Source of the DNA: Cenococcum geophilum 1.58
Taxonomy: Eukaryota > Ascomycota > Dothideomycetes > Gloniales > Gloniaceae
NCBI GenBank assembly: GCA_001692895.1
Contig: KV748194.1
Coordinates: 124,001 to 188,000 of the forward strand
Direction: 5' to 3'
Length of the DNA: 64,000 nucleotides
The notes under the pieces were generated by a model. The model was not told where the DNA came from, searched no databases, and saw only the letters and a list, made by a program, of their open reading frames with translations. Shown here in pieces: positions 1 through 10,224 of this stretch. The translations under genes and the position numbers were made by a program. Position 1 is the stretch's first letter. Each line of letters opens with the position of its first letter.

Positions 1-230
1 TCGCTGGCGTCATCTACCGTCCGGGGGACGAGGATTTCTTGAAAACTCTCGCGTTGGATGAGAGGAAGGTTGGAGCTTTCGAAAAGAAAATTCGCCTTGG
101 TAGCCGCGCAAACCCGGCTCAAGTCGACACAGACATGATTACGGCGAAGCTGGAGGATGGCGTCTTGCGCGTCGAGGTCCCGAAGCTTGACAAGGATTAC
201 GTCGAGATCAAGAAGGTCGACATTGAGTAG
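1..230 (+). CDS. Small heat-shock protein (Hsp20/alpha-crystallin), 3' end
   Basis: The frame is open from base 3 and ends at TAG 228-230; the start lies outside the window. The C-terminal part carries the hallmarks of an alpha-crystallin domain end: a segment running [16 protein letters not shown], which is the conserved A-x-x-x-n-GVL-x-V-x-x-PK signature, then a short charged tail. Proteins of this family are ATP-independent chaperones of the cytosol that hold unfolding clients. Only about 75 residues are visible, so the N-terminal arm and total length cannot be judged. The family call is seen directly; the exact paralogue is not determined. Confidence 0.85.
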   Translation, partial: AGVIYRPGDEDFLKTLALDERKVGAFEKKIRLGSRANPAQVDTDMITAKLEDGVLRVEVPKLDKDYVEIKKVDIE

Positions 231-682
231 AAGGATCTCGAATTAACGGAGATATGGAAAGAAGAGGAGTAGTAAAGGAATAGTTCGGAGTGAAAGGATT
301 AGGACTAGGATTTAGGATAATTTGAACATTTGGAGGACTTTCTGCGCCTAACAAATTTGAATGTGACATTTGGTCAATTGTGATCACCAGCCCAAAACAT
401 GAAATGTTTGATCTTGCGTACAAAGTGATTTGTTCATCCCTGCAAAGAGTCATAATTCGACTAGGATTTGACGGTGTTTGTTTCGCGGTCTCGGTACGGG
501 CGGGGTAGGGGCGGGTCAGGGAGCTTCCCAGAAAGCAAAGCAGCCGATGACGCCACCAAATAGTAAGCTTCAATCAACCTGATAATTCCAATAGCCAACA
601 ATCTCTCCCGATACCGAAAACAATTCACCGGGTAAAAGCATAATACCCATAACCAGTTCAATCTTAAATCCTACCAATCGCA
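231..682. other. Intergenic between Hsp20 and SRPBCC genes
   Basis: No reading frame here has protein-like composition. The segment holds the 3' flank of the heat-shock gene and the 5' flank of the next gene, both on the plus strand. I see no RNA gene or repeat. Confidence 0.6.
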
Positions 683-1283
683 ATGTCGCGAATCCCTACC
701 TCCACCTCCGTGACCGAATCGGCGGTTATCGAAGCCCCCATGNGCGCCGTCTGGCATCTCATCAAGCTGCAGAATTTCGCCTCCTTCTGGAGCAAGCTGG
801 AGAAGAGCGAATTGGTGAAGGGTGTGTCTGAGGAGACGGATATTGTCGAGTGGAGCTTCAAGGATGGCACGGTATTGGAGGTCAAGCAAGAGGAACATTC
901 CGTGAGTACAGTGCACTGACTGCAATCTCCCCGCGGGGTTGCTGGCATTGAAATGAGGCTAATTATTGCCTTTATTTGCTCGTCGTCAGACCATCGACCA
1001 CTACATCACCTATAGCGTTATCTCCTCTAAGCCGGCGCTGAGCTACACCGCGGTTGTGAGTACTGTGAGATGCTATCCGGTCACGTCAGGCAAGCATGAG
1101 GGACATACTTTCGTGACGTGGACGGGCAATTTCTCTAGCGATGCTGATGCGGGTGTGTTTATTTTATCCTACCAAATTAGACTTAATTACTGATTACTGT
1201 GCATGGTAGGCGTAATCGAGGATGCCAAATTCAAGCGCCGCGAAGCTCTCGCGGATCTAGCCCACGCAGTGTCGAAGAAGTGA
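683..1283 (+). CDS. SRPBCC-superfamily (Bet v1/START-like) ligand-binding protein
   Basis: Three exons: 683-901, 990-1152 and 1210-1283, with GTGAGT...CAG and GTGTGT...TAG introns; the joined frame is continuous and stops at TGA 1281-1283, about 151 aa. The N-terminus reads ESAVIEAPM-x-AVWHLIK, the first strand and helix typical of polyketide-cyclase/SRPBCC proteins, followed by a WSFKDGTVLEV strand, an FVTWTGNFSSDADAG strand-loop and a C-terminal helix (FKRREALADLAHAV). These small helix-grip proteins bind hydrophobic ligands; the ligand and pathway here are unknown. Base 743 is an N, so residue 21 is undetermined. The length matches common fungal members. The fold call is by family resemblance and the function is not inferred. 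Confidence 0.82.
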
Positions 1284-1448
1284 GAATATGGGAAATGAGT
1301 AGGATATGTAAGAGAGGGGAAGATGCAAAGCAAACGTACAAGTGTCATGAGATCATGGGGAGGTAATAATGGGATTACAGTTTCCCGGCGCGACCTCAAA
1401 ATGTACACTACGCGGTTAGCACAGAATGGACATGACAAAATTTGATTG

Positions 1449-1690
1449 CAGTAAAAACTCTGTAGTACGATATTTGATTACAACGATATACTCCGTCTTA
1501 CGATCTACATCCTTAATCAAAACTTTTCTGGTGTCTTATGATAAACTGACTTCTAATGATATCGTTAAGTTCCTGCCACCAAAATCGGTACAACCAGAAG
1601 AAATTTTGTATGGAAGGGAAGCTATTTGGCCGTGACGTGTTGGCTTCTTTTTCCTGCTCATCTATTAATCCAACACGTGACTTTCTCTAT
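1449..1690 (-). mobile_element. Truncated MITE copy (same family as 44836-45172)
   Basis: The left end reads CAGTAAAAACTCTGTAGTACGATA, closely matching the terminal inverted repeat of the complete element at 44836-45172. The following 230 bases track the reverse complement of that element (shared landmarks: ACGATCTACA, a CGGTA-AACCAG stretch, TTTGTATGG, TCCAACACGTGACT). Similarity stops near 1690, so the distal end is lost. It carries no coding capacity. Confidence 0.75.
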
Positions 1691-1742
1691 CCCCCGCAAC
1701 GGTGGCGTTCACACAGTGGTGGCCCGTGTGGGAACACCAGAA

Positions 1743-1954
1743 TTAGAAGTACGCGCATCACTTATCCCTTAACCCGCTGAAATTCGTCCATGTATTATCG
1801 ATAAGAATCAGCCAATTAGATCAACGCAATCGACTGCGCGCGTTGTTTGGATTTGGTGTTTTGCATGGACCACCTACTCCGTGGACGCCGCGGGTTAAGG
1901 GATAGATTCAATCAATATATTTTTGTCAACCATGCCCTCCAATCGTACTTCTAA
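1743..1954. repeat. Nested inverted repeat, possible short foldback element
   Basis: A perfect 15-bp pair TATCCCTTAACCCGC (1763-1777) and its complement (1890-1904) encloses about 110 bp. Outside it an 11-bp pair TTAGAAGTACG (1743-1753) and its complement (1944-1954) forms a second, wider arm. No coding sequence lies inside. It may be a small MITE or the junction of two. Confidence 0.5.
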
Positions 1955-2117
1955 TAATATAGACTTTGTTCCACTGACTCAATACCATATTCCACCAACT
2001 CGGGGGGCCAAACAACCCCTCCGAAGCCCTAGCCGCTGCCCGCATTCAAACCTCTATGGGTTAAGGATTACGACTCCTGTGGCTTAGGTCCTATTGATTC
2101 TATTAGCTAAGCCTTAT

Positions 2118-2690
2118 CAACAACGTGTGCACATACCTAATTTCGCTTCGTCTGCAGCTAGATTAGTATATAGAACTAGCAGGAAGGGGTGTAAGCCACG
2201 GTCCACATAAAATTCAGGGCTCGAATTCAAGAGCTGTTCTAAGATTCTCTCCCTTACCAGATTATGACATCATATTTTACCCCGGCGTCTTCCTCAACAT
2301 AGCTCCAAATATGGATAACTAGCAGCACGCCTTCTTACAGCTTACAGCCGGCGCCAGTAAGCATGTATGCGCCCGTCAAGCCGATTACTCTCCTAACGTA
2401 TTTAGGGACTAGAGGGGCTACCTACAAAGGAAGGATAGGCGTTTGGGGCTTATATTAATAAGGTAAAGGGGCTTTACAACGCCGCTATCTGGAACAGATA
2501 TCACGACTTTTGGTGAGGAAGAGGGGTTTAGAATATCTTCAAAATCGAGCTTAGAGCTCCGAATTCGAGTAGGCCGTGGCTTAAGCTCTGGCCATGTACT
2601 ATACACCCCTTCCTGCCAGCTCTACATACTGATTTAGCTGCAGACGAAGCGAAATTAGGTGTGTGTTGTGCGCACGGGGATACCGAAGCT
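2118..2690. mobile_element. Long inverted-repeat (foldback) element
   Basis: The left arm (about 2118-2290) and right arm (about 2520-2690) are inverted copies. Both contain CCTAATTTCGCTTCGTCTGC near the end, then a GTAT-TAGA-CT-GCAGGAAGGGGTGT block and further matching segments for roughly 170 bp each. The centre has no recognisable gene. Arm divergence is mostly transitions. It is a non-autonomous foldback or MITE-like element; the family is not identified. Confidence 0.6.
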
Positions 2691-2835
2691 CGCACAAACT
2701 ACAGCTGTAATTTGATTCTTCCAGCCAACCAAGGCGATTCTCCAGGACAGCTAAAAGGTCCTTGCGTGCAGCCAGCGTAGCGAATTTGAATGTTGCCGGG
2801 AGGGGTGAAGCTGGTTGTACAGCTTACGGACTCCG

Positions 2836-3070
2836 GCGTTTGCTACATCTGCAGCTGAATTAATATGTAGAGCTAGCAGGACGAGGTGTATAGTACATGG
2901 CCAGAGCTTAAGCCAGGGTCTATCTCAAATTCGGAACTCTAAGCTCGATTTGAAGCTATTCTAAACTCCTCCTCACCAAAAGTCGTAAAATCTGTTTCAG
3001 GTTGTGGATCTAGAACAGATATCAAGTAGCTACAGACGTAGCGAAATTAGGTATGTGTGTTGCGTGCATA
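2836..3070. mobile_element. Second, degraded copy of the 2.1-2.7 kb foldback family
   Basis: From 2845 (CTACATCTGCAGCT) onward the sequence parallels the complement of the right arm of the element at 2118-2690: GTAGAGCTAGCAGGACGAGGTG, then ATGGCCAGAGCTTAAGCC, then TCACCAAAAGTCGT. At about 3030-3060 an inverted end (AGCGAAATTAGGTATGTG) recurs. The opposite arm is mostly lost. Confidence 0.55.
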
Positions 3071-3362
3071 CCGGGGGGTTGGGGGGTAACATTGAGGTTC
3101 GCATAGGCTGTACCCGAGGCCTAGCTTCAATTCCCGGCTGACTCGGGATAAGCCTTGCCAGTCGCTCAGGGCATGCCTCTTTAGGCGCCGCGCTGTAGCT
3201 TCTGGGGATCCAATAAATTATGCGCATTGCTCTCGAGGCACCGGCGTCGCTTAGCGAGCCTGTAGCCTGGTACTAATCCCCGCCTTTGAGCCAAGTACGG
3301 ACAGAGCGCCTGAGAACGGTCGCCATTGGGAGGGAGGCAGTGTCAGCCGGTCTACAGTTGGT

Positions 3363-4315
3363 CGTCAAAAGTCTGGGTCGCCTGGTCAATGCGTAGCTCC
3401 TACCGCTTAAAATTTATGTCTAATATAGAAAAACTTACATAAATTACAACTTATATACTCTCCTAGCATTCTAAGTTAATACCCTATCTACTATCATTTT
3501 ACCTTCTATATAGCCTTAAGCCTTCTTAGTATAGATTTAATAAGGCGCCGAATAAGGCTATTTAGCAGCTTCTCCTACGCCTTCTTTAACGCCTTCCGTA
3601 GAGCTTTTAAATCTTCTTCCAAATCTCCTATAGTAGCTAATTTAGGGTATAGTTTATAAAGTAGCTTTTTAAAAGCCTATTAGAGGCACTTAATTAGGTT
3701 AAAATTAGGCCGATAAGGCGGCTATTCTATAGTCTAAATACTATATTTCTTAAGGAAGTCCTTTATATAATTAGCGCTATATATAGGTATATTATCTTAT
3801 ATAAAAATTTACCCTAGATAATATTAAGGGGGTAGGCTATAGGTAAGAGTCCTTATCTATAAGCTAGTGGAGTACCCGTTCCTCGCGGCGTTAGGATTTT
3901 TCTCTATAATAATTAATAGCTTCTCTTTACCCTACTATTTTAGGCGCTCTATAAGCAGCTTAAATAGCTATACGCTTTTCCCTTTAATTAAGCTTCTTTA
4001 GTTAAGCGTCTTAGGCCTACTAGATCTTAGTAAATATTTAAGGGTTTTATAGTTACTTTACTTTTTAATAGTCTTATATACGCAGCTAAGATAAACGTTA
4101 AATTTATACGCAAGCTCTACCCTTAATATACTAGCCTTATATTTTACTAATAAGGCTACACGCGCCGCAGGCGTTAATTTGGCCTTCGGCCTGCGATTTC
4201 TACTTATTTCCTAGCCGAACGAGCGCCTCATCGTTGTGTGGTGGTGGGTAGAAGGTAGAGAGTTGGTGGCTAGGCGTCAGTGCACTGACCAAGCGACCCA
4301 GACTTTTGACCTAGT
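3363..4315 (-). mobile_element. RIP-degraded Tc1/mariner-type DNA transposon
   Basis: Inverted ends face each other: TCAAAAGTCTGGGTCGCCTG at 3366 and the complement of TCAAAAGTCTGGGTCGCTTG ending at 4312, continuing for about 35 bp. The interior is AT-rich and TpA-rich, with CpA nearly absent, as expected after RIP. The length of about 950 bp is short for the class but fits one transposase of about 230-250 codons plus ends. Flanking TA dinucleotides are not clear, so the exact termini are uncertain. Confidence 0.72.
3500..4210 (-). pseudogene. Tc1/mariner (IS630-like) transposase remnant
   Basis: The minus-strand conceptual translation, riddled with TAA/TAG at former Gln and Trp codons, keeps the C-terminal catalytic block of Tc1 enzymes: a D-N-x-P-I-Y-S-A segment, then WPPYRPNFNLIKCL, corresponding to the family's WPPxSPDLNPIE. 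An upstream segment rich in charged residues would be the paired-type DNA-binding region. The enzyme would cut and paste the surrounding element. It is dead: there are many stops and at least some frame loss. Confidence 0.7.
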
Positions 4316-4319
4316 ACGT

Positions 4320-5139
4320 CCTGTACGACCGACCTGTATCGGCCTTGTATATTGTTCTACGCAGCGTGCCTAGCAGTTGGCCAGTCTATCGCTTACCTTT
4401 TTAGTATATAGGGCTAGCTGAATAGCGTATAGCTTACACCTTATATTAATTAAATATATTAAGTTGTTTTAAAGTTAAAATAATATAGTTTTAAATATAT
4501 TAATTAAAAAAGTAAGATTTTATAATAAAAAAAGTGGTTTTATTTTATTAACAGTAAGAGTTTTTAATAATTTAGGATTAATAACTTAGTAGGTGTGGCT
4601 AAAGTTTAAGTTTGTACTACGTGGCGTATTTAGACACTGGCCCGGCTTTCGCCCAAACTCTCCGAGATTCGGACTCAAAATCTTGTGGCACTAATGACCA
4701 TCACAGTCGATCTTCCGAAAGTTGAAACTCTAGTTTGATGATTTCGCCGGCATTCCCCATATTTCTCCTGCGAGTGGGAGAGGGTCGTCTAGACCCCCGC
4801 TACAAATCAGGATAGATAATCATTCTCCACAAGCTTTTGCTCCTGTCTGGTGGAGGTTTCACGGCACCCACCCTCAGGGAATCGGATTGCGGGCCATTAT
4901 GGAGAATAAACTCCACATGCAGCTACCCGGGAAAGCCCACTGCAATTAGGACAAGTCATTGCAAAACGGAATTTGTCGAGGGTGCCTTGAAGCACGCCAC
5001 CGGGTAGAGAGTCAACATCTATAAAGCAACAGCGCCATTCGTTGATATTAGAATAGGTTCTACAGAGCATCAGATTCCACTCTCGTTCAGCAAGTCCTTC
5101 AAGCCGCTAACCAGGAAATTCTCCAACCACCCCGTCATC
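4320..5139. other. Intergenic, AT-rich then promoter of the secreted-protein gene
   Basis: 4430-4620 is very AT-rich (TTAATTAAATATATTAAG-like) and looks RIP-affected; no gene or repeat end was recognised. From about 4625 base composition returns to normal. A TATAAA-like site lies near 5019, about 120 bp before the ATG at 5140, and is a plausible core promoter element. Confidence 0.45.
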
Positions 5140-5595
5140 ATGCTTACTCCAATCAAAGCTGTGCTTCTCGCGCTCCTTGCATCCAGGTAAGATATTGACA
5201 CCTCTCTTTCACTTTCCCCTTTCCATTTCTATAATTTATTCGACTTACTTATAAGCAGCTCCACCATTGCCGTCCCAGTCGTTGGCACTGCTCCCGGCAA
5301 GCCAAAGCCAACAAAGAGTTTGGAACTCCCAACCGGCTTCTCATCCAAGCTTCCAAGCATCTTCCCCACCGGAGGACACTCCAACTCAACTTTCACTCCG
5401 GTGAAGTCCTCATTCGAGCCATCAGCCACGCCGCCCGTCAAGCCCTCGAAGTCCGTCTACGACGACATTGCGGCGCGCGCCCCATCCGGCGGCTTCTCGC
5501 ATCTCGGCTATCCCAAGCCGTCGAATGGGTCATTGTACAAGCCCAGTAGCACCGGCACCAAGCCCAGCTTCACCCCCTACAAGCTGTTAGTGTAG
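5140..5595 (+). CDS. Small secreted protein, Pro/Ser/Lys-rich
   Basis: Exon 1 5140-5186, intron 5187-5258 (GTAAGA...GCAG), exon 2 5259-5595; 127 aa. The first exon encodes M-L-T-P-I-K-A-V-L-L-A-L-L-A-S, a classical signal-peptide core, and the splice continues into STIAVPVVG, so cleavage is likely around residues 18-20. The mature part is low in aromatic residues and dominated by Pro, Ser, Thr and Lys (for example KPKPTK, PVKPSKS), with no cysteines seen, so it is probably disordered and not a disulfide-rich effector. I recognise no domain. It sits at the edge of a RIP-degraded repeat block, a common setting for fungal secreted proteins. The role is unknown. Confidence 0.7.
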
Positions 5596-5789
5596 GGAGC
5601 AACATATGCTGGCCTGAGGCTGAGAAATTATGTTGTTTGGTGTAGATATTGACATCAATTCATGTTTATATATGTGATCATTTCTCTATAGTGCCCTCGT
5701 GAGAATGGTGAACGTCCAAAATGTTTGCGGTCTCCGAACGATGTCTATCCATGGATACTGTCCTCTTGCGCTAGCTTGTCCCAAGCGTC

Positions 5790-6578
5790 AGACTTCTAGG
5801 CAGGTAGATATATAGCTTAATAGCTAATAGTAAGGTTTAACTACCTACTTATCTAGACTCTTGCCCTAGTTTACGCCTATAGCAATATAACTTTTAGGGT
5901 AGACTAGACCCCTTACGCCTAGGTAACTCCTGTTTGCTTCTTAAGTATATCTTACTAGTATATCGCCCTAATAAATAGTCCTATCTATTAGTACACTAAT
6001 AAATATAGTAGTCTCTCTAGCTAGGATATAATCCTATTTACCTACTAGGTATACTAAGGGTTAGAGCCTAGCTAAGAGGTGAGGGTATTAGATAGGTATT
6101 AGGTTAACTCTAGAAGTCTTTCCCGCTACTTAAAGTTCTCTTTAAAAACAGCTTTTTTAAAGCTTAGGTCTACCCTATATTACTACTAGAGTACCTACGC
6201 TTCTAGTTATCCCCTTACTCTATACTAGCTTAATAGACTATTTATATATTAGGTAATAGGCCTATTTATAACTAGGATATATTTAACTAAGGTTTATAAC
6301 CTACTGGTAACCCACTAGTAGTAACCTATACTAATAGCTTATATACTATTCTATATATATACTATATAAATAATATAAGGTTAAAGTATAGGGTTAATAG
6401 CGGATTTAGTAGATATATAGCATTACCACCCTATAAGTTTAGCTATATATAAGTAACCTATAATCTACCTATAAAGTATATATAGCGCTACGCTAATATA
6501 GTATAAGGCTAAAGTATAGGTTTAATAGTAGATTTAATAGGTATACTGCCTTACTGCCTATAAGTCTAGCTATATACA
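5790..6578. repeat. RIP-degraded AT-rich repeat tract
   Basis: This stretch is dominated by TA-rich words (CTATATA, TTAGGTATA, CCTATA) with very few CpA or TpG steps, the footprint of RIP on an old repeat. No terminal repeat or protein domain could be recognised, so the original element is unidentified. Base 6379 begins a 128-bp tandem duplication described separately. Confidence 0.55.
6379..6578. repeat. 128-bp direct tandem duplication, second copy interrupted
   Basis: Copy A (6379-6506) starts GGTTAAAGTATAGGGTTAAT and copy B (from 6507) starts GGCTAAAGTATAGGTTTAAT. Both continue through matching GATTTAGTAG/GATTTAATAG and CTATAAGT-TAGCTATAT blocks. Copy B is split by the GC-rich element at 6579-6780 and resumes at 6781 with TATATAAATAACCTATAA. 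Differences are transitions. Confidence 0.65.
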
Positions 6579-6780
6579 TCAGGAAAAGTGTGTGGCCTCC
6601 TGTCAGTCCTGTCGGGGTCCTGGCGGGGACCCGACAGCACTGACCGTCCGGTCAGGCCCCTGACAGAGTCCTGTCAGGAACTCGAGTGTGGGTGTTACAC
6701 GGCGGTCCCGCTCATCCCTGACAGGAGGCCCAGGAGGGCTCCAGGAGCTCCAGGATCTTGGCACGCGCACAATTTCCTGA
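6579..6780. mobile_element. GC-rich 202-bp inverted-repeat element inside RIP tract
   Basis: The ends are inverted: TCAGGAAAAGTGTGTGGC at 6579 and the complement of TCAGGAAATTGTGCGCGTGCC ending at 6780. The interior is GC-rich with repeated CTGTCAG/CTGACAG words and shows no RIP, unlike everything around it. It interrupts copy B of the 128-bp duplication, so the empty site is known from copy A; TATATA flanks both sides. It encodes nothing recognisable and is best described as a MITE-like insertion that postdates RIP here or escaped it by small size. Confidence 0.65.
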
Positions 6781-7500
6781 TATATAAATAACCTATAACC
6801 TATCTATAAGGTATTAGCAACCTACCTATATAAGTAAGCTTTTAACATATTTTTAATAGTCTACTAAATTTAGGTAAGCCCTAAATAGATTAATTAGGAT
6901 TTTTTATACTAGGTATAGAAACCCGCTATTAGCTTGGTTAAATATAGGGAAATTTTAGTAAGGCAAATCTAACTAATTAGATAACTTTAACTAGCGATTA
7001 AAGTTCCTTAATATCTTCGCGCCGCGTATATATACTACTTGTCTCTTTATATATAAAATTAAACGCTTTTTCCCTTTAATTTTTTTTCTTTTACTAAGGT
7101 TTTTATAGGGGTTTATTAAGGCCTAAGTATATAAAGGATTAGGGACAATTCTTTTTAAAAAGGGGGGGGGTATTATTATGTAAAACCTAAATAGACAGTT
7201 ATATAGCCGTAAGGTATAGGCGACCTAGGGGCGACCTAGGGGTAACTTGCCTATAAGGCACGTGCGCTGCACATGCTTAGGAAAAACCCTTCCTTACCCC
7301 ACATAGAGACTCCTCCTTTTCCCTTAAGGATTCGTCTATCTACACAATATACCCTATTATTCTATCAATTGGACTCCCTATCCACATCCTTATCTTATAC
7401 TAGTTAGCTAAATAAAGTAGAATATATAAGTAGAAGAGATTAAGATTTAAATGCATTAATAACCGTAATTATAGCTACTAGGTTAGTCCCGTTATAAAAT
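6781..7500. mobile_element. LTR-retrotransposon 3' remnant (polypurine tract and LTR-like sequence)
   Basis: A run of A5 then nine G at 7156-7170 looks like a polypurine tract. It is followed by TATTATTATGTAAAACC and about 300 bp of LTR-like sequence, CT-rich, with GACCTAGGGGCGACCTAGGGG repeated inside at about 7220-7243. Upstream (6880-6945) the sequence resembles hAT-tail sequence near 25955-26000 (AATTAGGATTTT...TAGGTATAG). No partner LTR is in the window, so the assignment is tentative. Confidence 0.35.
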
Positions 7501-7732
7501 AAGCTATAGTTAAAAAAAAACCGCCTGGTTACAGCAAACATGCGCCCATAATCTCTTAGGCGCTTTGTAGAGGATTGTTAGGGCACGTGGAGCTGAGGAT
7601 TAGTAAGAAGTTATGCAAAGGGGCGGGCCTGCCAATTATCTACGAAGCGGCTGAGGTACCTGAGATAACCAATAGTAGCATCCTAGCAAACAAAATTGGA
7701 AACCATTCTTTGCTTGCAGCTATTAGCTAGGC

Positions 7733-9666
7733 TTATGCTATGCCTTGGCTCATCCTCTCTCGCGCCTGTATGATCTCGTCTTCCGTCGGCAAATTCACTA
7801 TCATTAAATACAGCACGTCTTGCTGCATCACCTTCTTCACCATCGCAAGCGGGTTGCCAGCTCCTAGGCCTCCTCCGATGCCGCCTCCTAGACCGCCGCT
7901 CCTTCCGCCTCCCATTCCAACACCTCCCCTTCCCGGTCCTCCACCAAATCCCCCGCCAAACCCTCTTCCCATCCTTCCTCCATATCCACCGTCATATCCC
8001 ATTCCCGGCCTTCCTCCAAACCCTCTTCTCATTCCCCCTCCATAATCTCCTCTCATACCTCCCTGCATACCTCCTTGCATGCCGCCGTTATAGTACGGGC
8101 CATTGTAGTCCTGGTTGTTGTAGTTCTGGGTGTTGTAATTTTGGTTTTGATAGTTCTGATTGCCGTAGTTTTGATTGCCATAGTTTTGATTGCCGTAGTT
8201 CTGGTTGTCATAGTACTGATCGTTGTAATGTTGGTTGTTGTAAGGTTGGTTGCCTGCACCTCTACCAAGCAGGCCTCCGCCCAGAGCACCCAGCCCACCA
8301 AAGCCCATGCCACGCCCCCCGCCCGGTTGACCTTGGGGCCCTTGGATGCGGCCACCCGTGACAAGGGCAAGCAAAGAGCCACTGTTCGCGGGGTGATTAG
8401 GGTCGCTGTAGCGGGAAGCGAATTTGGGCTCTGGAGCAGTAGATAGGGCCGAGTTCGGATGCTCATGTTGCTAGTTTACGTTAGAAACAGTTTCAGCAAG
8501 CTCGCAAGAAGGGCAGATAAACTCACATAAGTCGCCTGCGCGCGTCTGTCCATGTAATTGGCCACAAACTCGCCACCCCGCTTTAGCTTGTTTGGCTTCT
8601 TCCCATCCGTACCCACGGTCATCTGATCAAGCGCGGGAAATATGAGCGGTGCAGCCTCAGGCATCTCCAGCTCACCATAAGTCCTGCCACTTGACACGCG
8701 CAGCTTTGACATTGTGTCCTTGACCTTCGACTCAGCCGGCTGGCTGTATTTTGCAATTAGGTCACCAATGCTGACCTGGCCAGCAGTGACGGGGCGGTCA
8801 GCGTCGGGCTTGAACGCCATGACGAGGCAGTAGAGTCCGCGGGGCTGGAAGAGCTTCTGGTTCATATCATCCAGGAAGGAGTTTGCGCGCTTGCGCGACT
8901 GGACCTCCTTGGCGGCACCAACGGCGACTTGGATCACAGTTGCGGTGATCATGGCGGTTACGGAGGGCACCATGCCAGCGATGGCAGCGCCGAGGAAGAT
9001 TACGTCGAGGATTTTGGAGGCCTGCGGGAGTATTAGTTTGCGGCCTAATTAGAGTTTTGATATAATAATCATGGAGCTGGAACTATGCTCGTGCTAGGAG
9101 TTTTGATATCTTAGTCTTACCTCGCTCGCTTTATCAAAAGTATTCAGAAATACCAGGAACGCATCCTGATTAATTCCGCAGCCCTCCAACACAGGCGCAT
9201 ACGCACGTACAAAACCTCGCGCCTTCGCTCTGGGTCGTCGCTGTGGCAGAATCACCGGACAAGGCAGCCTGCACGCCAGATTGGGCGGAGGAAGCAGCAC
9301 CAGCATGCGCATCAGCTCCGCTTTCACATCCTTGTCCGAAACCTCAGCGTAGGCCTGCGGGTCTGCTTCTTCGGCGGCATCGTCCAGCTGCCAGGCCTCT
9401 TCGTCGTCTTCTTGACGCTGCTCGGCCGGCGCGGCCCTGCTAGCGGCGATCAGCTCGCTCGCCTGATCCGGGGGCAACTCGGCGTAGACTGGCGGTGCGT
9501 CTTCGTAGTTCGGAGGCGCGTTTGTTTCTCTGCTTGCTGCTGCTGAGCTCGCAGCTGTTGAGCCTGGAGCGGGGGAGGTAGCGCGGGACTTTGATTCTTT
9601 GTGGTGGGCGTGGGCTTCGGCTGCTAGGCCGATGCCTGTGCCTACGAGTTTTACGAGGAAGGACAT
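7733..9666 (-). CDS. Conserved fungal protein with Gly-rich and NQNYG-repeat C-terminus
   Basis: Three exons on the minus strand, all phase 0: 9666-9121, 9021-8527 and 8470-7733, with GTAAGA...CCGCAG and GTGAGT...ACTAG introns; 592 aa. The N-terminus reads MSFLVKLVGTGIGLAAEA and is followed by an acidic, Pro/Ala-rich linker with PPxY-like stretches (PPNYEDAPPVYAELPP). The middle contains a hydrophobic segment (ILDVIFLGAAIAGMVPSV) that may be membrane-associated. The C-terminal third is glycine-rich with a run of NQNYG/NQNY pentapeptides and GGM/GGR repeats, resembling prion-like low-complexity domains. This matches a widespread but uncharacterised ascomycete family; I assign no activity. The 8100-8230 DNA is a 15-bp minisatellite encoding the repeats and likely varies in length. 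Confidence 0.78.
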
Positions 9667-10224
9667 ATCGCGTGAGAGATGTAAGAGAATGGTTAGTAAG
9701 AAGGAGATGTAGATTGAAGCGATAGAGCTCCGAGCAACGGGGTTTCAACGAAGTGGCCTTTATACATCATTGGATCGTCCGTAGGAATATTAATAGCGGT
9801 GGGGTTGAACATAAAATTCCATGGGGATGGTTGGTGGTTTCAGCCATGCGATCCTTCTTACCCTTGCCCCCAGATTTGATGAACGTGTTGAAGAGTTTTG
9901 GCGAATCAGAAGGAGAGACTCCGTGTGTCAGGACAGGGAAATGGCGGACACAAGCATGTCTAACGAGGCTTGTGCAGAAAGCTTGGATAGCGGCCGCGCC
10001 TAACACGCCGGATAAGGTAATCTGTGCGCACTTACAAGGTTGCAAGGGTTTGGAAGGCTGAGGGGCCGCGTATGAGAGCACCACCACGCTTGCTATTCAG
10101 CTTCACCGATGGACTTCCAACGATTGATAGCAGCGCCACGCCATGGAAATTTTTGTTGGTAGGGGGAGTAGGCGGACATTCACAGGAGCTTCCTGCGATC
10201 ACGTGATAGCCTCGCCAGGATGGA

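Noticed and set aside
3110..3170. Possible tRNA (GCTTCAATTCCCGG resembles a T arm)
   Set aside because: No matching acceptor, D or anticodon stems could be folded around it.
8053..8466. Long ORFs on both strands across the Gly-rich exon
   Set aside because: They are shadows of the repeat-coding exon in other frames; the chosen frame joins two upstream exons cleanly.
9753..10087. Overlapping 102-106 codon ORFs on both strands
   Set aside because: Mutually antisense, no recognisable sequence and no conserved motif.
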